Source of the DNA: Hepsetus odoe
Lineage: Eukaryota; Chordata; Actinopteri; Characiformes; Hepsetidae
NCBI GenBank assembly: GCA_017165825.1
Contig: CM029380.1
Coordinates: 9,718,725 to 9,782,724 of the forward strand
Length of the DNA: 64,000 nt
Direction of reading: 5' to 3'
Made by a program: the position numbers and the translations under genes. Below the pieces are notes generated by a model, which worked only from the letters and a program-made list of their open reading frames with translations, ran no database searches and was not told where the DNA came from. This document shows, piece by piece, positions 35,561 through 48,231 of the stretch; the first letter of the stretch is position 1, and the number at the start of each line of letters is the position of its first letter.

Positions 35561-36235
35561 CAAAGTCTACTTTGTGGATTTCCTTACAGTTCTATCATGT
35601 GGTACTTAGTCTTTACAGTCTTTGCTGAAAGAGAGATGTTGCCAAAATTACCATTACCATTTACATGAATTTTCTACCAATAAGGACACAACACACACAA
35701 CAAAGGCTGTCTTCTCTTTTGCAAAGTCTTTTGGAATCTGAAGGATTTAGTTAAGGTCACATGCACTTCAGATGACTACACAAGTTGTGGTAGAGCATAG
35801 CTTTCTTGCAATGTGGGTGGGGAGGTGAGAGGTGGAATTGTGCCTTTTTAGTGGAGCCACTTGAAGCATGACGGATTGCTGTAAATGATTTAATGTAAAT
35901 GCTACAGTAGTATTAAGTGAGTCTACACTTTATAGTTTCTTTTAGCAAAGGAGTGAATTGGGAAAACCGTTAATATTGCCATACTTGCAGGTTGATCACC
36001 CATAACATTAAAATCGCTTGCCTAATATTATGTACATTACCCTTGTGCCACTAAAACAATTAAAATTCTACAGGCTGTGCTATCTTGTAAAAAGATGTTA
36101 GTAACAAAGTGTAACCCTCTTGAGGATTTTGGCCAGTTTATGGCTACATAGGCCAGTTTGCAGCGAGATGTGGTTCACTGCCAACATACTGACCAGTATG
36201 TTGCTGCCTAATATATCCATAGCAGCTTTGAGTCC
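35561..36235. other. Intergenic DNA downstream of copb1
   Basis: No gene or clear repeat. Small frames lack coding character. Confidence 0.4.
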
Positions 36236-36239
36236 AGTC

Positions 36240-36460
36240 ATGCTTGGTCAGTTTTATTTATATAGTGCTTTTTACAAATGTGTCACAAGGCAACTTTATG
36301 GAATCTGGGTTTGAGCCCTTACTGAAAAAACTGAAGGTGACAAAGGCAAGGAAAAACTAAAAGTGGATGAAGAAACCTCTAACGGAACCAAGACTCAAAA
36401 GGGGAACACATCCCCCTCTGGTCGACACTGGATAATCAAGAAAGAAAAGGAAGTGACATT
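36240..36460 (+). repeat. Interspersed repeat of unclear class
   Basis: It opens with TTTTATTTATATAGTGCTTT and continues with GGCAAGGAAAAACT and AGGGGAACACATCCCCCTCTG, phrases common to a dispersed fish repeat. It probably belongs to the 3' region of a LINE, but no coding part is present. Confidence 0.5.
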
Positions 36461-36514
36461 TTTAAGTTTTGACTGCAGCTACAGTGGGTTAGTAGAAAAG
36501 AGGTGGGTTAAAAT

Positions 36515-36655
36515 TTCAGACCAGTAGGGGTACCCTTTTGTTACCGTCCTCCTCACTGGTCCCAGGGATGTGGCTGGATATGGCTGTCCCCTGCTGCACG
36601 GTGTATGTATGGGTTAAAAGCAGAGGTTGTATTTTGTTGTTATAAATGGTGACTC
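36515..36655 (+). mobile_element. Degraded family A SINE body
   Basis: The stretch keeps the SINE's middle and 3' blocks (CTGTCCCCTGCTGCACGGTG, GTATGGGTTAAAAGCAGAGG, TTTTGTTGT). The tRNA-like head is missing or unrecognisable. Confidence 0.45.
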
Positions 36656-38158
36656 GCTTCTTTCACATCAGTATTGTTTGAGACAGTCTAGTTTTTTTTA
36701 GCCTTGGTTTGTTGCAGCAGCACATATAGGTGATCCAAAATAATGTAGCTGATCTGAAGTTAAGGTGGGAAGATGAGATTGATAATTGTAGGCTCGATAA
36801 AGAAGACTAGACGTGAACTATATGGTCTGGAGGTAAAGAAATCCTCATGATAATCGATGGATTTTGCTCAGAACCCTTTCAGGAAATACATAAGATGCCT
36901 GCCATTCAGATGGTAGTCCATCTCAGAAAAATCACAAGCTTGGAGAGATACTCAGTTGAATTGCCATATATGTTATAATAATCTAGACAGGTGCCACTTG
37001 AACAAGATCATTTATGTCTGTAGTTTCATTAGATTCCTAATTCTTCAAGGGGCCTAAACAGTATGTAGAGATTATTCCACTTTTTTCTTTGTTATTTGTT
37101 ATATGATCAACTTATCATGTAGTTTAACTTATTAACGTTGTTTCTCTGGATCAATTGTTGTTCCTCTTTTTTATTTATTTATTTTTTTTTACCCCATTTC
37201 ATTAATACTAACAACTCTCAACAAAACCACTAATTTTGTACTTTTTGGGTAGAGGTTAATTTTAAATACAAATAATATTGACATGGTATCATAATGTTTG
37301 TGTGTGCTGTGCACAGCAGTGCTGCTGGACTGAAAATAGTCCATCAACCAAAAATATCCAGCCAACAATGTTTTATGGTCAGAAACTAGCCGATGACGAA
37401 GGACTAGAGGATGACCAACAGAAACTGTGCAGAAGTAAATGAGGTAGTATGTCTGATTTTATATCCACAAAAATGTCCATGAGATAGATGGGTCTAGTTA
37501 AGATGGCAGTCATAATCTTAAATTGTTTTTATTTTGCCTGAGCTGTATCTATGAAACTTGGGTGGCACAGTAGCCCTTTTGTTGGTTTGGACTAACTGCT
37601 ATAGAATTTCACTACACAAACCAAGCTTTGGCACACAATGCCTTGTTGCCTGTTATTGGTTTGTTCTTCCTCCAACCACTGTCAATAGATACTTATTACT
37701 GCTGATCAAGAGAGTCTCATAAGCCTTGAAACTGGATGCTACCCTGGATGAGGACAGGATGCTACCCCAGTACTCAGATGTTCCTAGGAAATGAGATATA
37801 CCATTGTTATCTTTTTTGTTGAGTAAGTAGAGTAAATTAATATGCAGGCTGAGAGGGGTTCCCAAACTTTTTTCATATGATATATATAGTATGCAGGTAT
37901 AAATTTAAATAAATCTAAAAATACTTCAAGTACATATTTATATATATTTCATGAACACTACTGATGTAATTTAGTATACTTTCTTTTGGCAAAAGATAAC
38001 AGAGCATTTTTAGATTGACTAAGCTGCTGTAGGCATTGCTTCATTTTCATATTTGTATCATACAATGCCTTGCTAAAATATTTCACCCTTTGATGTTTGT
38101 TGCATTTGTTACATTACAACCTATTTGATTTATACAGCATGCCTGCCCAATGAAATAA
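36656..38158. other. AT-rich intergenic DNA
   Basis: No gene, RNA or repeat recognised. Poly(T) and AT runs at 37166-37186 and 37870-37960. Confidence 0.4.
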
Positions 38159-38176
38159 CAAAGACAAAAAACTGAT

Positions 38177-38458
38177 CTTCTTTTTCTTTTGGCTGCTTGT
38201 GTCAGCAGTGTCTTGATATGCTGGAATTCTGGATCAAGAAACTTGGCTTCCAATCAAGATACTTGGCTTGCAATCTTTTTCTTCGTCTATCGGCTGCTCC
38301 CGTTTAGGGGTCGCCACAGTGGATCAAATGTCTCCATTCCTTCCGGTCCTCTGCATCTTCCTGCTTCAAACCAACCACCTGCATGTCCTGTCTCACCATG
38401 TCCATAAACCTCCTCTTTGGTCTTCCTCTTCTCCTCTTTCCTGTCAGCTCCATCTTCA
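38177..38458 (-). mobile_element. Short RTE-derived element with 3' extension
   Basis: On the minus strand 38458-38284 is the 3' end of the RTE-like LINE, ending GGGAGCAGCCGATAG. It then continues about 95 bases into an extra segment (38284-38190) shared with the copy at 63160-63245, and closes with a second AGCAGCC plus A-rich tail. Near-identical flanks AGACAAAAAACT at about 38162-38173 and 38462-38473 act as target-site duplications and enclose the extra segment, so it moved together with the LINE end. Confidence 0.8.
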
Positions 38459-38475
38459 AAAGACAAAAAACTAAT

Positions 38476-38950
38476 ATCATGAGTGTATTTACCCTGCAAT
38501 ACTTTGTAGACTGAAATTTTACTTCAATTACAGCCGCACTGGGATTCCCTCAAGGCATAACAACTCCAGCTCCAGCTTAGTGTACAACAATCATCAAGTC
38601 ATGCATTTGTCATGTCATGCATATGTGTATTTTATTTACATTTCACTTCAATAGAAGTACTTATAGAAGTACAATAGAATGGCAAATTCCGCAGAGGTAG
38701 ATGGATTAAAGTCAGTCATTTTAAACCTTCAAAGTGCATCTATAAATTATACATTACAAACCAATTATAGGGTTAGCTGATAAAAAAGGTCAAAGACTGT
38801 AGATGCAAAGTACGTAATTGGCATTTTTAACATCTGTATTTCTGAATCATTTGTAGACACACACCTATTCATGTGCAGAAAGGGAAGTAAATGAAAGAAA
38901 AAATAAATCTTGTAACTGCTATGAATTTCACTGGCATTCAACTCTTCTTT
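38476..38950. other. Intergenic DNA without recognised feature
   Basis: AT-rich with a few short direct repeats (AATAGAAGTACTTATAGAAG near 38650). No gene seen. Confidence 0.4.
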
Positions 38951-39163
38951 GGGGCAGTGGTGGCCTAGTGGTTAGGGAGTTGCTCAGAAGATTGTGGGTT
39001 CAAACCCCTTACCAGTAGGTTGCCCTGAGGTACCCTTGAGCAAGGTACTGTCCTTGTCACTGTTCCCTGGGCGCTTTCATAGCTGCCCCCTGCTGCACAG
39101 TGTTTGTGTGCATGGGTTAAATGCAGAAGTCCAATTTCGTTGTGGTTCACTCCACCACTCCAA
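38951..39163 (+). mobile_element. Family A SINE
   Basis: Plus-strand copy: box A in TGGCCTAGTGGTT (38961-38973), box B GGGTTCAAACCCC (38996-39008), then GCCCTGAGGTACC, CTGCTGCACAGTG and TTTCGTTGTGGTTCAC. It is shortened at the 3' end and runs into a poly(C) tract. Confidence 0.8.
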
Positions 39164-39181
39164 CCCCCCCCCCCCCCCCCC
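39164..39181 (+). repeat. Poly(C) run of 18
   Basis: Eighteen consecutive C residues directly follow the SINE. Such runs are rare and length-variable, and may be misread in assembly. Confidence 0.85.
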
Positions 39182-42100
39182 AATACAATAAAGTATTGTC
39201 CCACATGACTCTTAATAAGGTAAAGGGAAATCTGACCAGTGCAACATTAACAATCACATCACGATATTAATACGACACATTCTTGAATCAAGAAAAAAAA
39301 AATAATGAGCAAAAGAATCACATAAAATTTGAAATCATTTAACCATTTCTTATGTATAGTTTAAACGTTAATTGTCTCTGCAGTATTAATATTTGCTTTG
39401 GTGAAATAAATGTGTGAAAATCTATAAAGCAAACAGTATCATACAGCCTTTATTATGAGTTTCTTTTGAATGGTTCTTCAGATTATTCAGTAGAAAAAAA
39501 GAAGAATGCAAAAAAAGGGTCATAGTAAAATACATTATCATTATGGTAGTTTACATTACATTATCATTACATTACATTATCATTATGGTAGTGGTAACCT
39601 AGGCATAGGATATTCAGCTGCAGAGGGTGTGTGTTCAAGACTTAAATTGTAATTAGCACATGGAAGTCGTTAAATGTCGTAAATGTAAATGTAAGACTTG
39701 TTCTTTCCAACTTCCAGTACTAGCACCATTTGAGCCCCTTTAAAAGGCCTTTATCCACAGTTTGATACAAATTTGAGTTATTTTACCCTATTTCTTTACA
39801 TTGTGAAAAGAACCATTATGGAGAAACAATGTTTTGTGTATTTGTTTTAACACAATTGGAAATCACTACTGTTTCATTTTTCAGGACACTTTGTTCCCAT
39901 CTTCCACAGTGCACAGTGAATCCTGGCAGTAGAGCAGGACTTCAAGATAACTGAAATTTCTCAAATTCCTCTGGGGCCCCATCCAGGACTATCAGTCAAT
40001 AAGAATATGTTATTTCTACAAACTGAAAGTAATGGCATGCAAGGGTGGCTCTGGTGAGCCAAATGGAAGAAAGAATGTAAATCTCACATTACACAAAGCA
40101 AGCAAATAATTAAACAAAAAGCTAATGTGATGTACAGGGTCATCATGCTTGACATCAGTATTGATAAGAGTCTTACAATCCTGTAGCTGGCCACTATAAA
40201 ACCTATAAAGCCACTTGTTTACTGATCAGCTTTCAGAATTGGCCAAAATTTTGAGAGATCATGTTCTGGGCCAGTTTATGAATCTGACAGGGCATTGGGT
40301 CCATATGCTAGAACAAGCCCTCACACATTTTGCCATTGTGGGAGAAGAATCATTTCTGGGACTTGTAAATAACCAGTGGGTGTGAAGTCTGTGTTCCACA
40401 GCTGTGAAAACAGCAGTGTGGACATCACCCTCTGGCCCACCCTCATATATATTCCCCAAAACAGTGCCTCTGAGGATGAGCTCTGTCTCTCTGTGTTTAA
40501 ACATGCTCAGATAAAATCACTATCAGCAGCAGATGTACTGAACATATAGAATAGTCTAAATTAAACCAATGAGAGCTTGGGTGTATGTGTGTGGTTATAA
40601 ATGGTACAGAGGTCTCTGTACACTTCTTAACCCAGCACCTGTTAATACAGCAATGGAAGCATATCAGGCACTATTCTTTTTTTTTTCTTTTGGCCTAAAA
40701 TAAAACTATGAAAAGGTAAAAATCTGAGCAAAGCAGTTCAAGTTAAACTCATGATGGGCAATAGGGAATTTCCAAAAACTTCCTAGGCCAAAACATTTGT
40801 ATGGCCTTGAAACAACAGATTTTTTTTGGACACATCCAAATGAGACAATTTGGTAACACCTTACCGTAGTATGTACCATTATCTAACATGCCATAGCCAC
40901 TCCTGTTTGTACAGTTAGTCAAACACCAGTTTTATTCCAATTCATGATGCTGTTTTTGATATTATTATTCTCACTCACAAATATGTGATGCACGATATTG
41001 TTTATCATACATGCTTTATGTATAGTGCTGTGCAAAATCTTGAGCCACATCTGCAGGGAATCACCCTGCTGGTGCAAATGTTTTGTGCCTGTCAAACTGT
41101 CTTTGCCGGTCTTCTCTTTAGCATTGAGTACATTAAAGTAATGAGAGCAAATATTTTACTGCAACAAGCTGCAAAGTGCCTATGGCTATGGACTATTATT
41201 AAATACATGTCAGGTGACCTTTGTTTCCAGGTCTATCTGGTTTTATTTTTCCTTTTCTTTGTTTAGGGCCAGCCCAAGTTCTGTACCTGCACACCGGATG
41301 TTCATTCATGTCTCCCCTATACAGGCATCCCTTATTGTATATTGTATATATACATATTCCCTTATGTGTGAGTCTGTGACTGCTGATTCTCTGTGCTATG
41401 TTACTGTTGTTTTCTGTCAAGTTCCCATTAGTTGGAAGTACCCTTGTATGTTGCCTTTGTTTTGGTTTAGTCTCTGTATTTATGTTTCTAGTTCAGCTAT
41501 CTCTGTTTGATCATGTTTTTTTTTTCATTTAAATAAAGTTCAATCTTTCAATATGTGTGCTTACATCCCGATTATTTTGAACCATCAAAGACCAAAACCA
41601 TTGTGTTGGTGCCTGACAAGGAACTGTCCCAGGCCGATTATCATAATCATAAGTTATAATACTCAAGCTCATATCTGATGGAAAGGTGCTGCAAAGATAA
41701 GTGTAGTACTGGTTGCTTTTCTTTCATTCTGTTCCCAGTGACAGAGGAATGTCCTATAGCATAAATCCAAATTCTCCTTCTCTGTGTTTTCCTTCACTTT
41801 TAGGATTCTGAAGAAGCACAAACACTATGCATCCAGTAATACAAAAACTGGCATTTTGGCTAAACAAATGTGGCACTGTGTCTGAAACTGCCCACCTGTT
41901 TACTTGTTTTGCTTACTAATTTACAGCCTGTTCCTTAAAAGACACCGCGAGGGGATCAGAGAAGGAAAGAAACACACACAATTTGACAGTCTGGTTTCTA
42001 GTCAGTCATCTTTCTGTAAACTTCAGAAGGAAACCGTTTTGCATCCTGGAACATTGCTTATAGTAAATCTGAATTGCTCCCTGAGAATTCAGACAAACCT

Positions 42101-42769
42101 ACTAAGTAGGGTGCAACTTCAGACATAGCTCTGGTAAAAATAACCAGTGTGATTTTTGAAAAAAGCATTGTTTGGCTCTCCAGGTGGGTGGTCCTTTAAG
42201 AATATTATATCACAGGAAAACTCTGATAAGTGTTTTCTCTCTATAACACACAGCAAGCATTATGCAGATTTATAGATCATTTAGTTCTAATGATACACAA
42301 TGTATCATTCTGTTTAGCACCAGTAGTGACTCACTGCAGCTAACCATCACTAATGTCTACTTTGAAACATAGAAACAAAAACTAACACCTTACATTACTT
42401 TCATAAGACTAAATCCACATTGTGGGAATCCACAATCCTGACTGCTAGATGCTGATCTAGATCCTAATTCTATGGTGCAATAAAGCATTACTGATAAAGC
42501 TATCAGTCAGTCTCTTTGTTAAAGAGAATAAACATGACCCAAAGTGCCTGCAGTCAAAGTGTATTCCTGCTGCTGTAGAAACCAAGTACCCATGTTTACA
42601 ACAGACATACTAACATGCTGGTCATAGCGTCCCCTTGAAGAAAACAAGAGGAAAATAAAGGGATCAGCATAACAGGCACAAAGTAGAGCTTCCATTATAT
42701 CCAGCTGACTTATTTTGGAAAGTCTAAAACATTGGGCATAAAAAAATAAGACTAAGATGCATCAAAAAT
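39182..42769. other. AT-rich intergenic DNA between copb1 and rras2
   Basis: No gene seen. Tandem ATTATCATTATGGTAGT-type units lie at 39530-39592. At 41022-41050 the sequence resembles the end of a Tc1-like element (TATAGTGCTGTGCAAAA), without a matching partner. An AATAAAG near 41533 follows a T-rich stretch that could be the end of an old retroelement, but I cannot assign it. Confidence 0.4.
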
Positions 42770-42992
42770 GGGGCAGTGGTGGTCTAGTGGTTGGGCGTCG
42801 GCCACCTGATCAGAGGATCAGGGGTTCGAACCCCTTACCGGTGGGTTGCCCTGAGGTACCCTTGAGCAAGGTGCCGTCCCCGTCCCGCTCCTCCCTGCGA
42901 TGGGCTGGCGACCTGTCCAGGGTGCGTCCCCCGTCCTCGCCCTGTGTGCGCTGGGTTGGACACCAGCACTCCCCCGCGACCCCGTTTGGGAC
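42770..42992 (+). mobile_element. Chimeric SINE: family A head with the truncated-tail family's 3' end
   Basis: The first half (42770-42890) has the family A head, with box A near 42781-42793, box B GGGTTCGAACCCC (42823-42835) and GCCCTGAGGTACC. From about 42894 it switches to CTGCGATGGGCTGGCGACC and ends at GCGACCCCGTTTGGGAC, the tail found at 9350-9479 and 21513-21619. The terminal short-tandem repeat is missing. Confidence 0.8.
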
Positions 42993-42999
42993 ATTCTTC

Positions 43000-43570
43000 A
43001 AATGAAATTTTATTTTCCACTAAACAATGACTCAAGCAGAGGTGGATGCAGATTATTAAAATAAAAACTCAGATACTGAGAAACATAAGATTCCAGTAGA
43101 CTTTCTCAGGCAACTATCAATGAGAACATAAACTACTATTTGGCAGATAAACTACTTTTTCCTTAAATCTACGCTAAACATTCTAGCTGAAATGAAAAGC
43201 AGCCCAGGTGCTTAAGTGTTTAAAAAAAAAAAAAAAAAGCAAGTAGGAACTACACGTGTAAGGGTAAAATGAAACAAAAAGTAAATTGCTTCTCATATTT
43301 CATTCAGACATGTCCATGAAATGTTTTACAAGTAATTAGCATGTAACATCTTAATTTATGTATATTATTATTATTATTATTATTAATTGGTCATTATTTT
43401 ATGTTATTATCATTATACAATGTAAAATCATGATTTAGCGTAGATTTATTATTCTTGGGCGTCATTATACAGGTGATATTGCTTGAAAGTACTGATAAAG
43501 GAAAACATTAGGATGAATTTTACTGAAATGTAAATAAGTACATGTAAACTGATAGTGCGTGCTGCTCTTG
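43000..43570. other. AT-rich DNA upstream of rras2
   Basis: Poly(A) at 43221-43238 and a (TTA)n microsatellite at about 43365-43386. No gene seen. Confidence 0.5.
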
Positions 43571-43599
43571 ACTGTGTTTTCCAGAGAAAAGTCGGCTAA

Positions 43600-43973
43600 C
43601 AGGCTAATATATCATCCGATTAACCTGAGTGGCAGCTGCTCCGCTGAGACTGAGTATCGACTACAGTGGAGCCTTCCTTCCACACAGTGGTGACAGAGGA
43701 CGGCCTCTAGCGTCGGCCATTTGTAACAGTCGACCCTATCTTTTCCCCATCTTACAGCACTGGCACTCACTGGCTGGGAGAGGAGGGCGTACGGCACTGA
43801 GCCGAGGCGCTGAAGGTTCTCCGTGTGATTGTTGCCACTTTCCCTTCGCGGATTTTCCGTCCACTCCGTTCTCCTTTTCTCCTCTTCTCATCTTTCGTCG
43901 CGCTCTGCTGGTTTGAAGGCCTGTCACGCGCGAAGGAGCGCTCAGCGGCGTGCCTGTGTGTGTGTTTCCCCCC
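43600..43973 (+). promoter_or_regulatory. rras2: GC-rich promoter and 5'UTR of rras2
   Basis: GC and CpG content climb from about 43600 and stay high to about 44180, spanning exon 1. This fits a CpG-island promoter without an obvious TATA box. The transcription start is not resolvable. Confidence 0.5.
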
Positions 43974-44075
43974 ATGGCTGGCTGGAAGGACAGCTCCGTG
44001 CAGGAGAAGTATCGCCTGGTGGTGGTCGGAGGCGGTGGCGTCGGCAAGTCGGCGCTGACGATCCAGTTCATTCAG
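43974..44075 (+). CDS. rras2: Ras-related protein R-Ras2 (TC21), exon 1 only
   Basis: R-Ras2 is a plasma-membrane small GTPase of the Ras family that cycles between GTP and GDP and drives PI3K and related growth signalling. Exon 1 codes 34 residues, MAGWKDSSVQEKYRLVVVGG onward. The P-loop GGGGVGKS is at residues 19-26, with the phosphate-binding lysine at 25, and the exon ends at ALTIQFIQ before a GTAAGC donor (44076). The AGWKD N-terminus and EKYRLVVVGGGG point to R-Ras2 rather than R-Ras or M-Ras; the N-terminus is two residues shorter than I recall in human. Switch regions, G-domain and CAAX tail must lie beyond the window. Its place downstream of copb1 on the same strand matches the human block. 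Confidence 0.92.
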
Positions 44076-44684
44076 GTAAGCGGCGGGCGGTGTTTCCTCC
44101 GGCGGCTGAGTGCGGGAACGTTGGAAGCGGTTGGAGGTGGAGGAGAGACATTGGGGGACCCCTCAAGCTGAAAAGGAAGGGGGTGTTCGGCTGAGGCCTG
44201 CCGTCAATACTAGCAGCCAGATTTTCAACAAATCTAAAAAAAATAAATAAAAAAAAACAAAGAACAGTCGCGTGAGGTTTACCGTCAGTTTGAACTTTTA
44301 TTAGAAGTGGGCGAATCTCGCCAGCAAGTTGCCAATGGAAACACTCTTGAGAGTAGTGGTAAAAGCACCGCTACCCCGAGCTAAGTTTCATCATTAGCCT
44401 GCTCAGTTACTTCATGGTTTGTGAAAGACCGGCCAGAAATCACTCAAGAGCGTCGCCAGCCTTTACAATGTCTGTTCAGGGCAGAGACAGAGCCCTAAAG
44501 AAAATATACAAACAAGATGGAGCAGAGACAAACTCCTTCACAACTGCTTTTATTTGACATCGTTAAAGTTAAAGCTTATCGGCTTGAAGTCTGAGCTCCA
44601 GAATTAAACACGAGCATTTGGAGAATCAGCAATAAGATCCATGATTTTACACATTACCAGTGAAAACTTCTCTCAGACCATACA

Positions 44685-44708
44685 GTGTGTGTGTGCGCGC
44701 GCGCGCGC
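44685..44708. repeat. (GT)5(GC)7 alternating purine-pyrimidine run
   Basis: Twenty-four bases alternate strictly between G and T or C, a form prone to Z-DNA, about 0.6 kb inside rras2 intron 1. Confidence 0.85.
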
Positions 44709-47700
44709 CTCCTTCATACTTCTCAGTGTTTTCAGTGGCTGCTGAGAGGCATCTGAAGCTGCTGCTGCAGACACTTGGCAGACTGCTTGGCAGACAAACT
44801 TATCAGTTTGGATGCCATTATTCTTAAGGTTGAAGGATCATACGGGTGTCTAGTGTTTTAGAGCTCAGTGTGTTGTTGCAGCTGGATATATACATGATTC
44901 TGATATGCCCCCACAAGGGGCTGAGGATTTACGTTTGGCACACAGCCAGTAAAATTTGGCCCAGTTAGACATTAGGTCAGAATGGAATATTTGTACCTGA
45001 AATGTGAATTCATAAAAAATTACCCAGGACCTTTAAATCTTATTAAGGGAACATTCTCAAATTTGTCAATTTCTTCTAAAGTTAGGATGCAAGAAATCAA
45101 GACAAAACTGTTTTGACATGAACTTTAAAGAAACTCAGTGAAGATCTTCATTACATTGGTGTGAAAGGAACCAATAGCCTCTGTAGCAAAAATATAACTC
45201 TTCGATCCCAAAATGAGCCGTGAAAGTATAATTGTAAGGCTGATAATATTGAAATATTTGGTTGCCTGAGTGAAACGGTCTTCTTGGGGCAATATTTTGC
45301 ACTACAATAGCCTGCATGAATGAATTAAAAATACATAAAAGGACAAAATCTTATTTTATGATAATTGTAAAACATTGCTTGAACAAGATGTGACAATATC
45401 TTATAATATTTTTTTAGAGATAATATTGGTTCAGATCCTCTCAAAGACAAATAATAAGCAGGAGCGAAATACATGTTAAGCTGCAAAACTCCTCAACCAG
45501 AAGTAAAAAGTAATCCATTTGTGCATTGTTCAACAACGCTGATAGCTCTGGGCATGTGTGAAAACGAGTAGCCTCTGAAAAACCTGTGAGTCCATGGAAG
45601 GAGCATTCATCCTGTTCCAGTGTTTCTAGAACTCTCTGCCAGTGATAAAGCCACCCAGCTGGCTTTTGACTCCCAGCTTTTCTTTTCAGCTCTGCTTAAC
45701 TGGGGAGGCTCCAACTGAGTCATGTTAAGCTAATGGCTGTTGAGAAACTGGTAAAGGAAGCACCCCCACTCCTGTTTATTCTTCAGGGGCCTCCTGGATG
45801 TATTTGGGAATCTATGAGCCTATAAAATGGGAAGTGTACTGAAATGTATGTTTCTACCTTATTTTATCATTTTTTTTGTTCAGTGCTACTTTGGGTCATG
45901 CTTGGTACTTATGTGACAGACCATTAACTTTTACCAAATACTAAGATTTTTTTTACATCCTTTGAGCTAATGACAGATAGCCAGGTCTTTGATACAGTAA
46001 ATTAGCCCTTTTGTAGATAAAGCCAAACCATAAGGCACATATCCAGCACGAGTTGAACTGGTAGTTCCACCCGTTGCGCTTTATTGGTGGATTTGCATAG
46101 CCCTGGCTATGGGTGGACACCCTGTTGCTTGGATGACTAATAAAAAGCAGATCTATGCTGATATGCAATCCATGAGCAGCGACCAGACAATACCTAAGTG
46201 GGTGACTCAAAATGACTGCATGGTGACATCACAGTGATTCAGGCTAGGGAGCAGAGGAGACTTCAGCTGACAAATCTGTAAGTGAGAAATAGCAATGGTG
46301 ACTCAATGGCAGTTGACTTTTTTTTGACCCTGCTTTAAATGTCACTTCATGGTCATATTCCCTGACCCCACTTGGAAAGAGCACAACAGTACAGATTCTA
46401 TATTGTTAGAAACATAGTAGTTCTGGAAATGAAATGTTGTGAAATATAGTCATGCATCCTTATGAAATAAACTTATAAAGGGCTACAAATTACACCTATC
46501 TGTTCATGGCCTCAAAACAGCATTAGCCTTTTGGAAGGCTGTGGGTTTAGAGGCTAATCTAATATGATTCTCAGTATTTTATCTTCAAGCACATTCTCAA
46601 CTACACAAAATGTGTATCCAAAATGGTTCCTGGCTATGCTATTTTTTTCTAAATCTACCAACCATATCATGTCATGGTATGGTCAGCTGTAGGATCGCAT
46701 GCTAGCTAATATTAGCACTTATCGTTGGTGCTCTCTTTTTATTGTTCTGGATGAGTAGTACAGTTCCCGCAGTGCAGTTTCCGTGTGAATGAACCAGGGC
46801 CTGACATGGGGAGTCATGTACTTGAGTGGATTAGTCTTCTGAGCACTCTAAGGGAGTGCAGGAGTGCTTTTACTCCCTCCAGCATGATGGCCTCATGGTG
46901 CATGGTTTTGATTACTGAAATGTGAGGTCATATCAAAGGAATGCTGTCCTGAGCCTTTATTAAATACAGATAAAGGATGTGTGGTAGTTCCTATTTGGCA
47001 TATATAGCCATGGTGCAGTATGGATGGAGCTGTTTGTGTCTCGAGTGTGTTTATAGTAAGGAAATGTGTGCATTATGTTTGCCTGTATCTATGCAAAAAA
47101 AGTGGTGAGGTGGATATGCAGTTTTTGTTGATTTCGGGCATAAATTAGCCTGTGATGTCTATATTCTTTACAGTGTCTGTATTTAGATAGACGTGGCAAC
47201 AGCCCCTCTAATCTTCCCTGATGATGCGTCACATGGTGCACAACTGATAGCGACAGCAAATAGCTTCATTACTATCTGAGCCTGGGATGCTCCGTTTCCT
47301 GTGTGTGTAGGGGGGTGGTTGAGTGATTTACTCAAGCTGCTCTTGTGCTAAAGAACATGTTCTGTGCTGTAAGTGCTAGCACTGAACTAAGGGAAGTGAA
47401 ATGATGATTCAAGGCAGGAATGTGTGTGGAGTGTGAGAATGAAGTGTTTTTGGAGGTGCTGCTGAGGTGGGCAATGAGGGCACATTGTTGGTTTTTCCCC
47501 ACCTGTTGCTTTCTCACACTGTTGGCTCAATTTCTCCATTGGAAAAAGACACTTTTAGCTTCTTTCTTGTTTGAACAGTTCACTGCTTTTTCTTTCTCAT
47601 ATCCTGGTTACAGAAAAAATATCTTTACATAATGAATAAAATTGCATACAGTTGAAATTTCCTAAAGTAATTACAGTCTGTATTGCTAGGGCTGACATGA

Positions 47701-48198
47701 ACAGCATGTTTTTTTGCATGTTCATATGCATTACTTTTTACTGTGAACATTTAAGAACCTGAGAGACATGTGCTGTCACAATGTTGGGTAAGGGGACAGA
47801 TGACTCTAGCTTGAATTTTGCAGACTTATAAAACAACAAAGAATCTGTAAAACCTTAATGTGTATATCTGTGTCAAATTTGTTTAGTGAACTATTTTCAT
47901 AGTCAAAATGTTAAACTGTTGAAACCAGTGGTCACACTGTATCTGTCTGTCTAGAAAGTTTCACTGAAAATGAAAGCAAATGTATTATGTTATTAAAAGT
48001 TATTATACCTTCATTCTGAATAGGGGCATAATTTGCTGAATCACCCACCCAGATCAATTCCGGCATTTTGTGTTATGTCGACTACGTAACACAAAAAAAC
48101 CTTTGTGGAAAACAAAGGTTGGCCAATTAGTTTACATCAGGCAGTCGCTGTCTCTGGAGGTTACTGCTCTTTGGTGTAAATGGGACACATTTGCACAG

Positions 48199-48231
<33 letters not shown>

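Noticed and set aside
41230..41640. A possible retroelement 3' end with AATAAAG
   Set aside because: No coding remnant or matching second end was found, so it is mentioned only as unassigned sequence.
43829..44194. Longer frames around rras2 exon 1
   Set aside because: These are other frames of the GC-rich promoter and exon. The 34-codon frame from 43974 with its donor site explains the conservation.
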